Positions 1 through 7,647 of a stretch of 41,842 bases of DNA are shown here, in pieces. Made by a program: the position numbers and the translations under genes. Every line of letters starts with the position of its first letter. Within the stretch, counting starts at the first letter, position 1. The notes beneath the pieces were generated by a model. It was not told the origin of the DNA. It worked only from the letters and a program-made list of their open reading frames with translations, and searched no databases. Source of the DNA: a virus; the IMG/VR virus record IMGVR_UViG_3300033141_001144, positions 1 to 41,842 of that record; one strand, 5' to 3'.

Positions 1-91
1 TTTCGTTGGTGGCTTCTTCACTGGTGACACTGATGAATACAGTATGGCTCGCATTGTTAATCTATTACAAAATAATTGGAGGCTAAGATGA
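1..91 (+). CDS. C-terminal end of an upstream gene (partial)
   Basis: An open frame enters from the left edge in frame 2, reads FVGGFFTGDTDEYS at positions 2-43, continues to NNWRLR and stops at TGA 89-91. The stop overlaps the ATG of the next gene (ATGA at 88-91), the same coupling used through the rest of the window, which supports it as a real gene end. Only about 29 residues are visible, so no family can be assigned. Its position before the helicase, polymerase and nuclease genes suggests a replication or recombination role, by context only. Confidence 0.6.
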   Translation, partial: FVGGFFTGDTDEYSMARIVNLLQNNWRLR

Positions 92-519
92 TATATCCGG
101 TAGAGAGATCGAATAGCAATCTGGAAAACATATCTGAGATGTGTAACTGGTGGCAACAGCGACTTGGCCTGACCGATTGGGCCATCAAGATACAATTCAA
201 ACATATGATTGACATGCGTGATGAAGGCATGGCCGAGTCCCATGGCAACCTCAGCCGACGGATAGCTCATATCAACATGAGTCTACCGGAGAGCCGTTCT
301 GAAAATTCATTACCAGATGACACAGAAACATCTATTGTCCATGAGCTACTTCACATCGCATTCCTTGCGTGGCACAACGCCACTGAGCGACTAAATCTCT
401 CGGAAGTAGAGCAAAACGTGTGCTATGAACAACCAATCGACCAACTGGCAGAGACCTTAGTCATGTTTCGGCGAAGCTCCGGTCATTACTTCTCATTTGA
501 GTGGGAGGATGAGGCGTGA
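88..519 (+). CDS. Zinc-metallopeptidase-like protein (HELLH motif)
   Basis: The 143-residue protein carries HELLH at residues 85-89, preceded by hydrophobic residues, as in HExxH zincin metallopeptidases. The two His would bind zinc and the Glu would be the catalytic base. The third ligand is not obvious; E or D residues downstream are candidates. A TTG lies in frame at 76, but GGAGG at 78-82 is well spaced for the ATG at 88, so 88 is preferred. The gene overlaps both neighbours by 4 nt. Small HExxH proteins are common in phage early regions and their substrates are generally unknown. Zincin-type fold is moderately sure; function is not known. Confidence 0.7.
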   Translation: MIYPVERSNSNLENISEMCNWWQQRLGLTDWAIKIQFKHMIDMRDEGMAESHGNLSRRIAHINMSLPESRSENSLPDDTETSIVHELLHIAFLAWHNATERLNLSEVEQNVCYEQPIDQLAETLVMFRRSSGHYFSFEWEDEA

Positions 520-1988
520 AGACAAAACCGTTTGAGCATCAAGCAACAGAGCTTGCTGAGCACGGCATGGACAAGATTCGAGCGATCCACTGGGAGCAGG
601 GAACAGGTAAAACATGGCTGGCATTAGCAACCGCCGAACGGCTCTACGCCGAGGGTGAGATCGACGCCCTCTTCATCATCGCCCCTCCTGGGCTTCACAC
701 CAACTGGGTCAACTACGAGATTCCGGACCATTTAGGTTTGGAATATGATGCGGTCGCATTTCAATCAAGACGAGCAAAGACCAAGAAACACATGCGGGAG
801 TGTCACACAGTACTCAACTCTGCGAAGTTTCCGATTCTCGCGATGTCATACCCAGGGATCAAGACGGCTGCGGGCAAGAAGCTGGCGAAACAATTTCTCA
901 CGAAGCATCGATGTCTCTATGTGGCTGATGAATCGAACCGGATCAAGACACCTTCTGCGAAGGTCACAAGAACCGTCTTGGCTTCCAGTGATTATGCTCG
1001 CTATAAACGAACACTTTGTGGCACACCGATCACGAACGCTCCATTCGATGTCTATACGCAGTTCCGATTCTTGGATAAGCGGTTCTGGGCCGAAACGGAA
1101 TATGGCCTTGGGAGCTATCAATGCTTCAAGACGTTCTTCGGTGTTTGGGAAAAGGGCTATAACGGTAAATTGGATCGGGAATTCGATCAACTCGTCGGGT
1201 TCAAGAACCTTGAAATCCTGACAAAGCTCGTTCGATCTATGTCATCACGAGTGCTCAAAGAAGACGTATTAGACCTTCCGCCTAAGCTGTATTCTTATGC
1301 GGGTTTTCAAATGACGCCCAAACAACGCAGCCTGTATGAGGATATTGAGAACGAATTCATGGCCGAAATCGAAGGTGATGTGGTGTTTACACCATTGGCG
1401 ATCACTCGGCTTTTGCGGCTCCAACAGATCACATGTGGCTATTTGCCTACTGGCATCGAGAATGAATGCGTCATGATCGAAAAAGAAAATCCAAGACTCA
1501 AGCTCCTGAATGAGATTGTGCAAGACCTTCCCCACAAAGCAATCATTTGGGCCCGGTTTCTCAAAGACATCGATCTAATCTGCGAACTGCTTGGGGACAA
1601 AGCTGTCCGGTGGGATGGCTCAATTCCGGAAGATCACCGAGAAGAAAACAAGAAGCTATTTAAGGCAGAACCGGTAGAGAATATCCAATTTATTGTGGCC
1701 ACGCCTGATTCAATGGGCGAGGGACACACATTCAACGAAGCCAAGACCACTATCTACTATAGTAATAGTTACAAAATGAAGGAACGGCATCAATCCGAAG
1801 ACAGAAATCATCGTGCCGGGCAAAACGATCAAATTCACTATATCGACATTGTGGCCGATAATACCAAGGATGTTGCCATCATCGACGCACTCCGGACTAA
1901 GTTCGATAACGCCTCAAGAGTCGTAGACGGAAAAATAAGGAATTGGCTCTTGACATACGACGCAGAAACAGATATACTGGCAGTATAA
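516..1988 (+). CDS. SNF2-family DEAD/DEAH-type helicase
   Basis: The 490-residue protein has superfamily 2 helicase/translocase motifs. Walker A EQGTGKT lies near residues 27-33. Motif II appears as DESNRIK near residues 138-144, an SNF2-style variant of DEAH. LCGTPITN is motif III-like. The C-terminal lobe ends in RNHRAGQ (residues 430-436), the arginine-finger motif VI typical of SNF2 proteins. It should be an ATP-driven DNA translocase in phage replication or recombination. The start is GTG at 516, overlapping the previous TGA. Such single-domain SNF2 helicases are common beside phage primase and polymerase genes. Family is confident; exact role is not. Confidence 0.92.
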   Translation: MKTKPFEHQATELAEHGMDKIRAIHWEQGTGKTWLALATAERLYAEGEIDALFIIAPPGLHTNWVNYEIPDHLGLEYDAVAFQSRRAKTKKHMRECHTVLNSAKFPILAMSYPGIKTAAGKKLAKQFLTKHRCLYVADESNRIKTPSAKVTRTVLASSDYARYKRTLCGTPITNAPFDVYTQFRFLDKRFWAETEYGLGSYQCFKTFFGVWEKGYNGKLDREFDQLVGFKNLEILTKLVRSMSSRVLKEDVLDLPPKLYSYAGFQMTPKQRSLYEDIENEFMAEIEGDVVFTPLAITRLLRLQQITCGYLPTGIENECVMIEKENPRLKLLNEIVQDLPHKAIIWARFLKDIDLICELLGDKAVRWDGSIPEDHREENKKLFKAEPVENIQFIVATPDSMGEGHTFNEAKTTIYYSNSYKMKERHQSEDRNHRAGQNDQIHYIDIVADNTKDVAIIDALRTKFDNASRVVDGKIRNWLLTYDAETDILAV

Positions 1989-2013
1989 CGATTCAGTGAG
2001 GAGAACAAAAACA

Positions 2014-2577
2014 GTGGCAGATCAAAAGTTACCATACGACTACTCAGGTTTTCAGGATGAACCACAAGCGGTCGATGACGTCTTAGGCAAGATTTCAACG
2101 CTTGCAGACGAAATGTTGGAGCTTGACCGTAAGATCGCCCATCATGATCTTGAGCACAAGAAACTGATCGAACAGCGGCGACAAATTGCCGAAGAGCAAT
2201 TACCGGAGCTTTTTGAACAGGTAGGCATGTCCGAATTGAAGACCCGTAAGGGTATTCCGCTCAAGCTGAAAAGCCGAGTCCACACAAGCATCGCCAAAGA
2301 GCGAAAGCCCAGAGCGATTGCATGGCTGGATGAAAACGGGCAAGGGGGAATGGTTCGCCGAAATGTGGTCATTGATTTCGACAAGACCCAGCAAGAGAAG
2401 GTAGATAAGCTCCTGCGGTTGATTGGTAAGGGCTGGCCCAATCACCGGGTCCAGTTAGACGTCAACGCCGCAACTGTTAAGGCGTTCGTGAAGCGTTGTT
2501 TGGCAGACGGAGTGAGCATTCCAAAGGATATTTTCGGCATACATTGTGTAGATGTAGTCGAGATCACGAGTAAGTAA
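2014..2577 (+). CDS. Coiled-coil phage protein of the replication module
   Basis: The protein is 187 residues. Residues about 25-60 are rich in Leu, Glu, Lys and Gln in a heptad-like pattern, predicting a coiled coil. A more globular, basic part follows (KTRKGIPLKLKSRV). The preferred start is GTG 2014, 11 nt after a strong GAGGAG at 1998-2003; an in-frame GTG at 1996 overlaps that site and is less likely. It lies between the SNF2 helicase and the SSB-like protein with short gaps, so a DNA-metabolism role is likely by context. The layout recalls small coiled-coil accessory proteins in other phage replication modules, but no named family is recognised. Confidence 0.75.
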   Translation: MADQKLPYDYSGFQDEPQAVDDVLGKISTLADEMLELDRKIAHHDLEHKKLIEQRRQIAEEQLPELFEQVGMSELKTRKGIPLKLKSRVHTSIAKERKPRAIAWLDENGQGGMVRRNVVIDFDKTQQEKVDKLLRLIGKGWPNHRVQLDVNAATVKAFVKRCLADGVSIPKDIFGIHCVDVVEITSK

Positions 2578-2608
2578 CCAACACTCATTTTTCAGAGGAG
2601 ACCAATCT

Positions 2609-3436
2609 ATGGCGACAAAGAAAGAGCAAGCACTGGCGAAAAAGGCCGAAGAGCAAACCGCGTTGGCTACTGGAGGCTTTGACTACGGCGAAGACGCCGG
2701 GTCCGGCTGGGAAAACACCAGCCAAGAAGACTTCACCATCCCGTTCCTCTCCATCATCCAGGCCATGAGTCCACAGGTCCAGGAGACCGATGCCGAGTTC
2801 ATCGAAGGTGCCAAGGCCGGAATGCTGATGAACACTGCAACGTCGGAACTATTCAGTGGCAAGGATGGGGTAGAGTTTGTGCCCTGTTTTACCGAGCACA
2901 AATACGTCGAGTGGAAGAATCGTCAAAAGGATGGTGGCGGGTTCGTGGCGGTGCATGACTGCGATTCCGAGATTGTACGAGAGGCCAAAGCTGCCTCGAC
3001 ACAATTCGGCAAGTATACCGTCCCGGTGCCAGAGGGCGTTGACCATGATTTGGTTGAGACGTTCTACCTCTATGGCCTTCTGGTGAAGGGTGATGAAGTC
3101 GTGACGCCCTGTATGATCTCGTTCTCCAGCACCAAGATCAAGGCGTACAAGGGAGCCCTCACACCCCTACGTCAGATGGAAGGCCGCCCGCCTCTCTTCG
3201 CCTTCCGGCTCAGGATCACCACGGTAGCCGAGAAGAATGCCAAGGGCACTTTCCACAACTTCAAGATTGTCCCGGCGAATGGAAATCCGGTAGACTCGCT
3301 GATCGCCCCGGATGACAAAATTTTCCAGACCGCGAAAGCGTTCAAAGATCAGGTCGCTTCGGGCAGTGCCAAAGTCGATCACACTGGTGGAGCCACCGGT
3401 GACGACCAAGGCAGCGACGCAGACTCCCCCTTCTAA
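2609..3436 (+). CDS. Putative ssDNA-binding protein with acidic PF tail
   Basis: The 275-residue protein has a Lys/Ala/Glu-rich N-terminus, a beta-rich centre (DFTIPFLSIIQAMSPQ, then FVPCFTEHKYVEW) and a disordered Gly/Asp-rich end finishing DDQGSDADSPF. An acidic tail ending in Pro-Phe is the partner-docking signature of bacterial SSB (E. coli SSB ends DDDIPF) and of several phage ssDNA-binding proteins. Combined with its place beside helicase and polymerase genes, a replisome ssDNA-binding role is the best inference. RBS is AGAGGAGA just upstream of ATG 2609. The OB fold cannot be verified by eye, so the tail and context carry the call. Confidence 0.65.
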   Translation: MATKKEQALAKKAEEQTALATGGFDYGEDAGSGWENTSQEDFTIPFLSIIQAMSPQVQETDAEFIEGAKAGMLMNTATSELFSGKDGVEFVPCFTEHKYVEWKNRQKDGGGFVAVHDCDSEIVREAKAASTQFGKYTVPVPEGVDHDLVETFYLYGLLVKGDEVVTPCMISFSSTKIKAYKGALTPLRQMEGRPPLFAFRLRITTVAEKNAKGTFHNFKIVPANGNPVDSLIAPDDKIFQTAKAFKDQVASGSAKVDHTGGATGDDQGSDADSPF

Positions 3437-3455
3437 TAGCACTCTCCTCCGGCGA

Positions 3456-3475
3456 TGGGGGCCCGTGTGCCCCCA
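3456..3475 (+). terminator. GC-rich hairpin, possible attenuator
   Basis: TGGGGGC at 3456-3462 pairs with GCCCCCA at 3469-3475 around a 6-nt loop. There is no T-run after it (CTTGCTTA follows), so it is a weak intrinsic terminator at best and may instead protect the upstream mRNA 3' end. Confidence 0.45.
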
Positions 3476-3498
3476 CTTGCTTATCTGAGGTGTATTTG

Positions 3499-4591
3499 AT
3501 GAAATGGAGTAATCAACAACAATCCGCCATAAATTCCGTGTATTCATGGTTCAAGCACTCAGATAAGCAGATTTACAGATTGTTTGGGTATGCGGGTGTA
3601 GGCAAGACCACGCTCGCGAAGGAAGTCGCATCCCTGGGCACAACTCTCTTTTGTGCCTTCACCGGGAAAGCGGCATATGTTCTTCGGCAAAAAGGCTGTG
3701 AGGCTTTCACAATCCATCAATTGATCTATCAAGCAAAGGAGAAAAGCCGAGACCGGCTGAAAAAGCTTGAAGAAAAGCTGGAGAACACTGACGATCCAGA
3801 AGTAATTGAAACACTGGAGAAAGAGATTGCGTTTGAACATAAGCGGCTAAACTCTCCCTCATTTATCCTGAATCCAGATAGCCCAGTGAAGACGGCTGAT
3901 TTGGTGGTGGTTGATGAATGCTCAATGGTCAACGCTCAGATGGCAGAAGACCTTATGTCATTTGGCACAAAAATTCTAAATTCACCGGCAGGCCCGCGAT
4001 AATCCTATCATCAAGCTTGCAACCAAGATTCGGAAGCGGAACACGCCCCAGCCGGACGGAAATATGGTCGTGTCTTGGGGCGATATTACCCCCGAAGAGG
4101 CTTTGGGTTTCGATCAAATTTTAGTGGGCCGGAATAAAACACGAAAGGCCATAAACAAGAGAATCCGGACGCTAAAGCAAATGAATAGCGATATTCCTTT
4201 GGATGGCGATAGACTTGTTTGTCTCCGAAACGATCATGAAGTAGGTCTATTGAATGGAAGCATTTGGCAAGTCGATACTTGCATAGATATGGGGGATAAA
4301 TACCTCGACCTCATAGTCAAAGACCCCGAAACTGATTCAGACTTCATCGCCGTACAGGCCCATCGGCATCATTTCATTGTAAAAGATGATACACAGCTTC
4401 CATTCTGGGAACGAAAAGAAGCCCAAGAGTTCGATTATGGTTATGCCCTGACAGTTCACAAGTCACAAGGATCACAGTGGGATCGAGTATTGATATTTGA
4501 TGAGAGCGGATGTTTTGGGGCGGATCAATATAGATGGTTGTATACTGCTGTGACGAGAGCAGCCAAAGAAGTTAAGCTGGTGGTTCGATGA
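3499..4591 (+). pseudogene. Dda/RecD-like SF1 helicase, broken by internal deletion and frameshift
   Basis: Two overlapping frames encode the two halves of one superfamily 1 helicase. The 5' part (3499-4002) has Walker A GYAGVGKTT and motif II VVVDECSM, then runs out of frame after FGTKIL. The 3' frame is open from 3980 and begins at IHRQARDNPIIKLATKIR, the conserved block after motif III. It ends with the UvrD-like C-terminal motifs ALTVHKSQGSQWD and LYTAVTRA. What is missing between KIL and IHRQ is the segment with motif III (GDxxQLPP in relatives), roughly 25-35 residues by family comparison, and the frame shifts by one. ATG 4064 could start a C-terminal fragment. The start ATG 3499 follows GAGG. 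The stop overlaps the polymerase start. Confidence 0.85.
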
Positions 4592-6525
4592 CTAAACGAC
4601 GAGCTAAAAATTACGTCGGACAACTCCCGCTGTTTCGACCAGAAAGCGACTGGACCCCGCCCAAGATTTCAGACCTTCCATCCTGGAAAGACATAAAACG
4701 AATCGGACTTGACACAGAGACTAAGGACCCGAAGCTAAAAAAGCTTGGCCCCGGCGTCCGGCGGGGTGCTCACATCATCGGTATATCATTTGTAATTGAA
4801 GACGGGCCGGGCTATTATCTGCCTATTCGACACAGTAGTGGCAACCTGGACCCGGCAAAGGTTTTCGAGTATCTCAAAGATCAAGCCAAGGAATTCACGG
4901 GTTCAATCTGCGGAGCAAATTTGGGCTATGATCTTGATTTTCTGGCCGAGGAAGGCGTGATATTTCGTCGGGCCAATTTTCGTGATATCCAAATTGCCGA
5001 ACCATTGATTGACGAAAACCAACTGTCCTACAGTCTGGATAATCTTGCAAAGAAGTATGGATTTGTCGGTAAAGAAGAAACCTTGTTACGGCAGGCGGCT
5101 ACTGCTTATGGCATCGATCCCAAAAAAGATATGTGGCAGCTTCCCTCTAAGTACGTCGGACCCTACGCCATACCTGATGCGAAATTGCCGCTACAAATAC
5201 TGCGAAAACAAGAACGAATTCTTGAAGATCAAGGCTTATGGGATATTTACAACCTGGAACGTCGGGTTTTGCCTGTCCTGGTCAAGATGCGACGTCGCGG
5301 TGTCCGAATAGACTTCGATAAGTTAGATGAAGTCGAGCAACTAACCTTGAAGAAAGAACAAGAGTTTCTTGACACAATCTATCAATGTACTTTTGTTCGG
5401 ATTGGTATTGATGAAATTAACACGACTCGATTTATCACTAAAGCTCTGGATAATGCCAAAATACCTTACGGCCGAACTGAACCTTCAAAGAGATTCCCTA
5501 ACGGCCAACCCTCTGTTAAGAGGGAATTCTTGGAGCCGAATAAAGAGCACACAGTAGTCAATGCAATCCTGGAGGCGAAAAGCTACAACAAGATTCGTAA
5601 TACATTTGTGAACTCGATTCGAGATCATGCCGTCAACGGCCGAATTCATTGCACCTTTAATCAACTTCGCCGACAAGATGATAATAGTGATGAAGTCAAG
5701 GGAGCGGGCCCCGGTCGGTTATCCTCATGCAACCCAAATCTCCAGCAACAGCCGTCCCGACACCCAGTTCTGGGCAAAATGTGGCGTTCGATCTACCTAC
5801 CCGACGAAGGCGGCCAATGGGCGGCTCTGGACTACTCTCAGCAGGAGCCCCGCCTGTTTATCCACTTTGCCCACATCGCCGGTTGTGCGGGCACACAGGA
5901 CGCTGTAGATGGCTTCCATAAAGGCTTTGATTGGCACGATATGACCACAGAGATGGCCTTTGGAATCAAAAAGGCCGATGATCCTGTGAAGTTCGCCAAA
6001 CTCCGCAAAACAGCCAAGGCTGTTTTCTTGGGCCTAACATACGGCATGGGTCAAGCAAAAATGTGTCAATCCTGCGGATTTCCTACTGAAATAATTAACA
6101 TTCGCGGAGCCGAACGAGAAGTGGCCGGGCCTGAGGGGCGGGAGTTTTTGCGGAAATTCAACGAAAAAGTTCCCTTCCTACAGGAGATTAAGGATAAGGT
6201 TGAAAGGGTAGCCTGGAACCGGCGATATATCCGAACATTACTTGGGCGGCATATTCATTATCCGCCCGGCCGTGGGATGGAACGAAAGTCCCTGAATAAC
6301 CTAATTCAGGGATCGGCCGCAGACCAAACCAAGCTCGCGATGGTGCTCCTGGACGAAAATAATTTCGATTTTCAGTTGCAAATTCATGACGAACTTGATA
6401 CAACTGTATATGATGAACGTACTGCAAAGGATATGGCAGAGATTATGGAAACTTGTGTGTCCCTCGTCGTACCGTCAAAGGTTGACATCGAAATAGGGGC
6501 CAATTGGGGAGATTCAATGGGATGA
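4588..6525 (+). CDS. Family A DNA polymerase with 3'-5' exonuclease domain
   Basis: The 645-residue protein is the replicative polymerase candidate. The N-terminal proofreading exonuclease shows Exo I LDTET (D42, E44), Exo II GANLGYDLDF (D115) and a YAIPDAKLPLQ block that fits Exo III. The polymerase domain has motif A LDYSQQEPRL (D415), motif B RKTAKAVFLGLTYG (R473, K477, Y485) and motif C QIHDE (D601). The motif A form QQEPR differs from the usual QIELR. The position matching E. coli Phe762 is Leu481. There is no 5'-3' nuclease domain, as is typical for phage PolA. ATGA overlaps join it to genes on both sides, indicating one operon. Confidence 0.95.
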   Translation: MTKRRAKNYVGQLPLFRPESDWTPPKISDLPSWKDIKRIGLDTETKDPKLKKLGPGVRRGAHIIGISFVIEDGPGYYLPIRHSSGNLDPAKVFEYLKDQAKEFTGSICGANLGYDLDFLAEEGVIFRRANFRDIQIAEPLIDENQLSYSLDNLAKKYGFVGKEETLLRQAATAYGIDPKKDMWQLPSKYVGPYAIPDAKLPLQILRKQERILEDQGLWDIYNLERRVLPVLVKMRRRGVRIDFDKLDEVEQLTLKKEQEFLDTIYQCTFVRIGIDEINTTRFITKALDNAKIPYGRTEPSKRFPNGQPSVKREFLEPNKEHTVVNAILEAKSYNKIRNTFVNSIRDHAVNGRIHCTFNQLRRQDDNSDEVKGAGPGRLSSCNPNLQQQPSRHPVLGKMWRSIYLPDEGGQWAALDYSQQEPRLFIHFAHIAGCAGTQDAVDGFHKGFDWHDMTTEMAFGIKKADDPVKFAKLRKTAKAVFLGLTYGMGQAKMCQSCGFPTEIINIRGAEREVAGPEGREFLRKFNEKVPFLQEIKDKVERVAWNRRYIRTLLGRHIHYPPGRGMERKSLNNLIQGSAADQTKLAMVLLDENNFDFQLQIHDELDTTVYDERTAKDMAEIMETCVSLVVPSKVDIEIGANWGDSMG

Positions 6526-6914
6526 GAACATTATTTTTCAAGAACAACGTACACAATCTTGACCCGATAGAAATTCCGGGCCAATCTCCACGAGCCATCA
6601 ACCTAACGGTTCGTAGGGGCCTCAAGTGGTCCGATCTGTTCACAGGTCAACTGGTAGAACTTCGCGAGATGGGGGCTCCAGAATCGGATAAGGCCCAAAT
6701 CGCGAGGATTTTTGATGTCAAAGTCATGGTCTTCAAAGACCTCATAAACTATTCGCGAATGCTTGATCTTGGACACGATCCGAAATGTCGGAATTGGTCT
6801 GGTCTCGCGAAAGTCATGCGACAAGTCTATGACGGCTTCCTATCTCACGAGATCGTGACGCTTGTGTTCTACGAGGTCGAGGGAGTATTCGGCCGGAATG
6901 AGGATCAGTTATGA
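6522..6914 (+). CDS. ASCH-like domain protein
   Basis: The 130-residue protein contains INLTVRRGLKWSDL near residues 26-39 and CRNWSGLAKVMRQVYDGF with EIVTLVFYEVE toward the end. This fits the small ASCH proteins of phages, a PUA-like fold linked to RNA or nucleotide binding, some of which act as nucleases. Start is ATG 6522, overlapping the polymerase stop as ATGA, with GGGGAG upstream at 6506-6511; a TTG at 6504 is unlikely. It is between polymerase and VRR-NUC genes in the same operon. Assignment is from motif memory, so moderate. Confidence 0.6.
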   Translation: MRTLFFKNNVHNLDPIEIPGQSPRAINLTVRRGLKWSDLFTGQLVELREMGAPESDKAQIARIFDVKVMVFKDLINYSRMLDLGHDPKCRNWSGLAKVMRQVYDGFLSHEIVTLVFYEVEGVFGRNEDQL

Positions 6915-7210
6915 GACTTCTTCTACGGTTCGGCCTACTTCGCCGAGATCATGCCCGCGATGAACTCCTTTGGGTAGAGTTTGACGCCTTATTCCTCATG
7001 TTTCGGGCCTTCTTTTCACTATCTAAGCCTATGCGAAAACAAGTTCATGATGATAGGCCAACTTTGCGATTCTTTGTTGGGACGCCTCGACTGCATTTTC
7101 GGGTCAATACATGCGGCTATATTGTTGAAGAGGATAACTTCATGGTCAAGCTGCAATACAAGGCAACCTTCACATGCTTTGGGCTTTGTGGAGAACGAAG
7201 TTACTTCTAA
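6911..7210 (+). CDS. Hypothetical protein, translationally coupled
   Basis: This 99-residue frame starts with ATG 6911 overlapping the previous TGA (ATGA) and ends with TAA overlapping the next ATG (TAATG at 7208-7212). Coupling at both ends is the main support. The composition is odd, with many Phe, Leu and Arg (RLLLRFGLLRRDHARDE, then RAFFSLSKPMRKQ), and no domain is recognised. A second + frame is open from 6981 to 7241 and a short sensible stretch exists in the third frame near 6915-6972. A frameshift or wrong-frame call is therefore possible. Confidence 0.45.
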   Translation: MRLLLRFGLLRRDHARDELLWVEFDALFLMFRAFFSLSKPMRKQVHDDRPTLRFFVGTPRLHFRVNTCGYIVEEDNFMVKLQYKATFTCFGLCGERSYF

Positions 7211-7647
7211 TGGAGCAGGAACAGAGACAAAAACTGGTTAAGGCCCTGAACAAGGCCGGACTCGATGCGACAAGTGTCGAAAATCCGGCCTACCCTGGGA
7301 CACCAGATATTCAGTTCATCGGCGGCTGGATCGAGTGCAAGTACTTGGATGATTGGCCCGCCCACAAGGAAACGACCGTTCGTATTCCGCACTTCACCCA
7401 ACAGCAGCGAGTCTGGTTGCTGCGGCGTGAATTAGCTCGAAAGAAATTGCCCGAAGAGCTTCACATATGTGGTAGATGCTATTTAGTACTTTATGTGTCC
7501 AAAACTCGTGAATGGTTGATCTTTGATGGAGAAACTTCCGCTCGCCGTATAGCAAAGGACGGATGCTCACGAGAGGTTTTATACAGCCTTTCGGGATTAA
7601 CGACTACCGATATTAAGGACATTATTCGCTATGTCACTATCTCTTGA
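7210..7647 (+). CDS. VRR-NUC domain nuclease
   Basis: The 145-residue protein matches the compact phage VRR-NUC nucleases of the PD-(D/E)XK superfamily. YPGTPDIQFIGGWIECKY (near residues 24-41) supplies the catalytic D and the E-x-K pair, and PHFTQQQRVWLLRR follows as in relatives. It probably acts on branched DNA in replication or recombination. Start ATG 7210 overlaps the upstream TAA; an in-frame ATG 36 nt earlier lies inside the preceding gene and is less likely. The 3' end overlaps the primase gene by 17 nt. Confidence 0.85.
   Translation: MEQEQRQKLVKALNKAGLDATSVENPAYPGTPDIQFIGGWIECKYLDDWPAHKETTVRIPHFTQQQRVWLLRRELARKKLPEELHICGRCYLVLYVSKTREWLIFDGETSARRIAKDGCSREVLYSLSGLTTTDIKDIIRYVTIS

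Noticed and set aside
6981-7241. An 86-residue + frame overlapping the hypothetical gene at 6911
   Set aside because: Its ends are not coupled to neighbours, whereas the 6911-7210 frame has start and stop overlaps on both sides.
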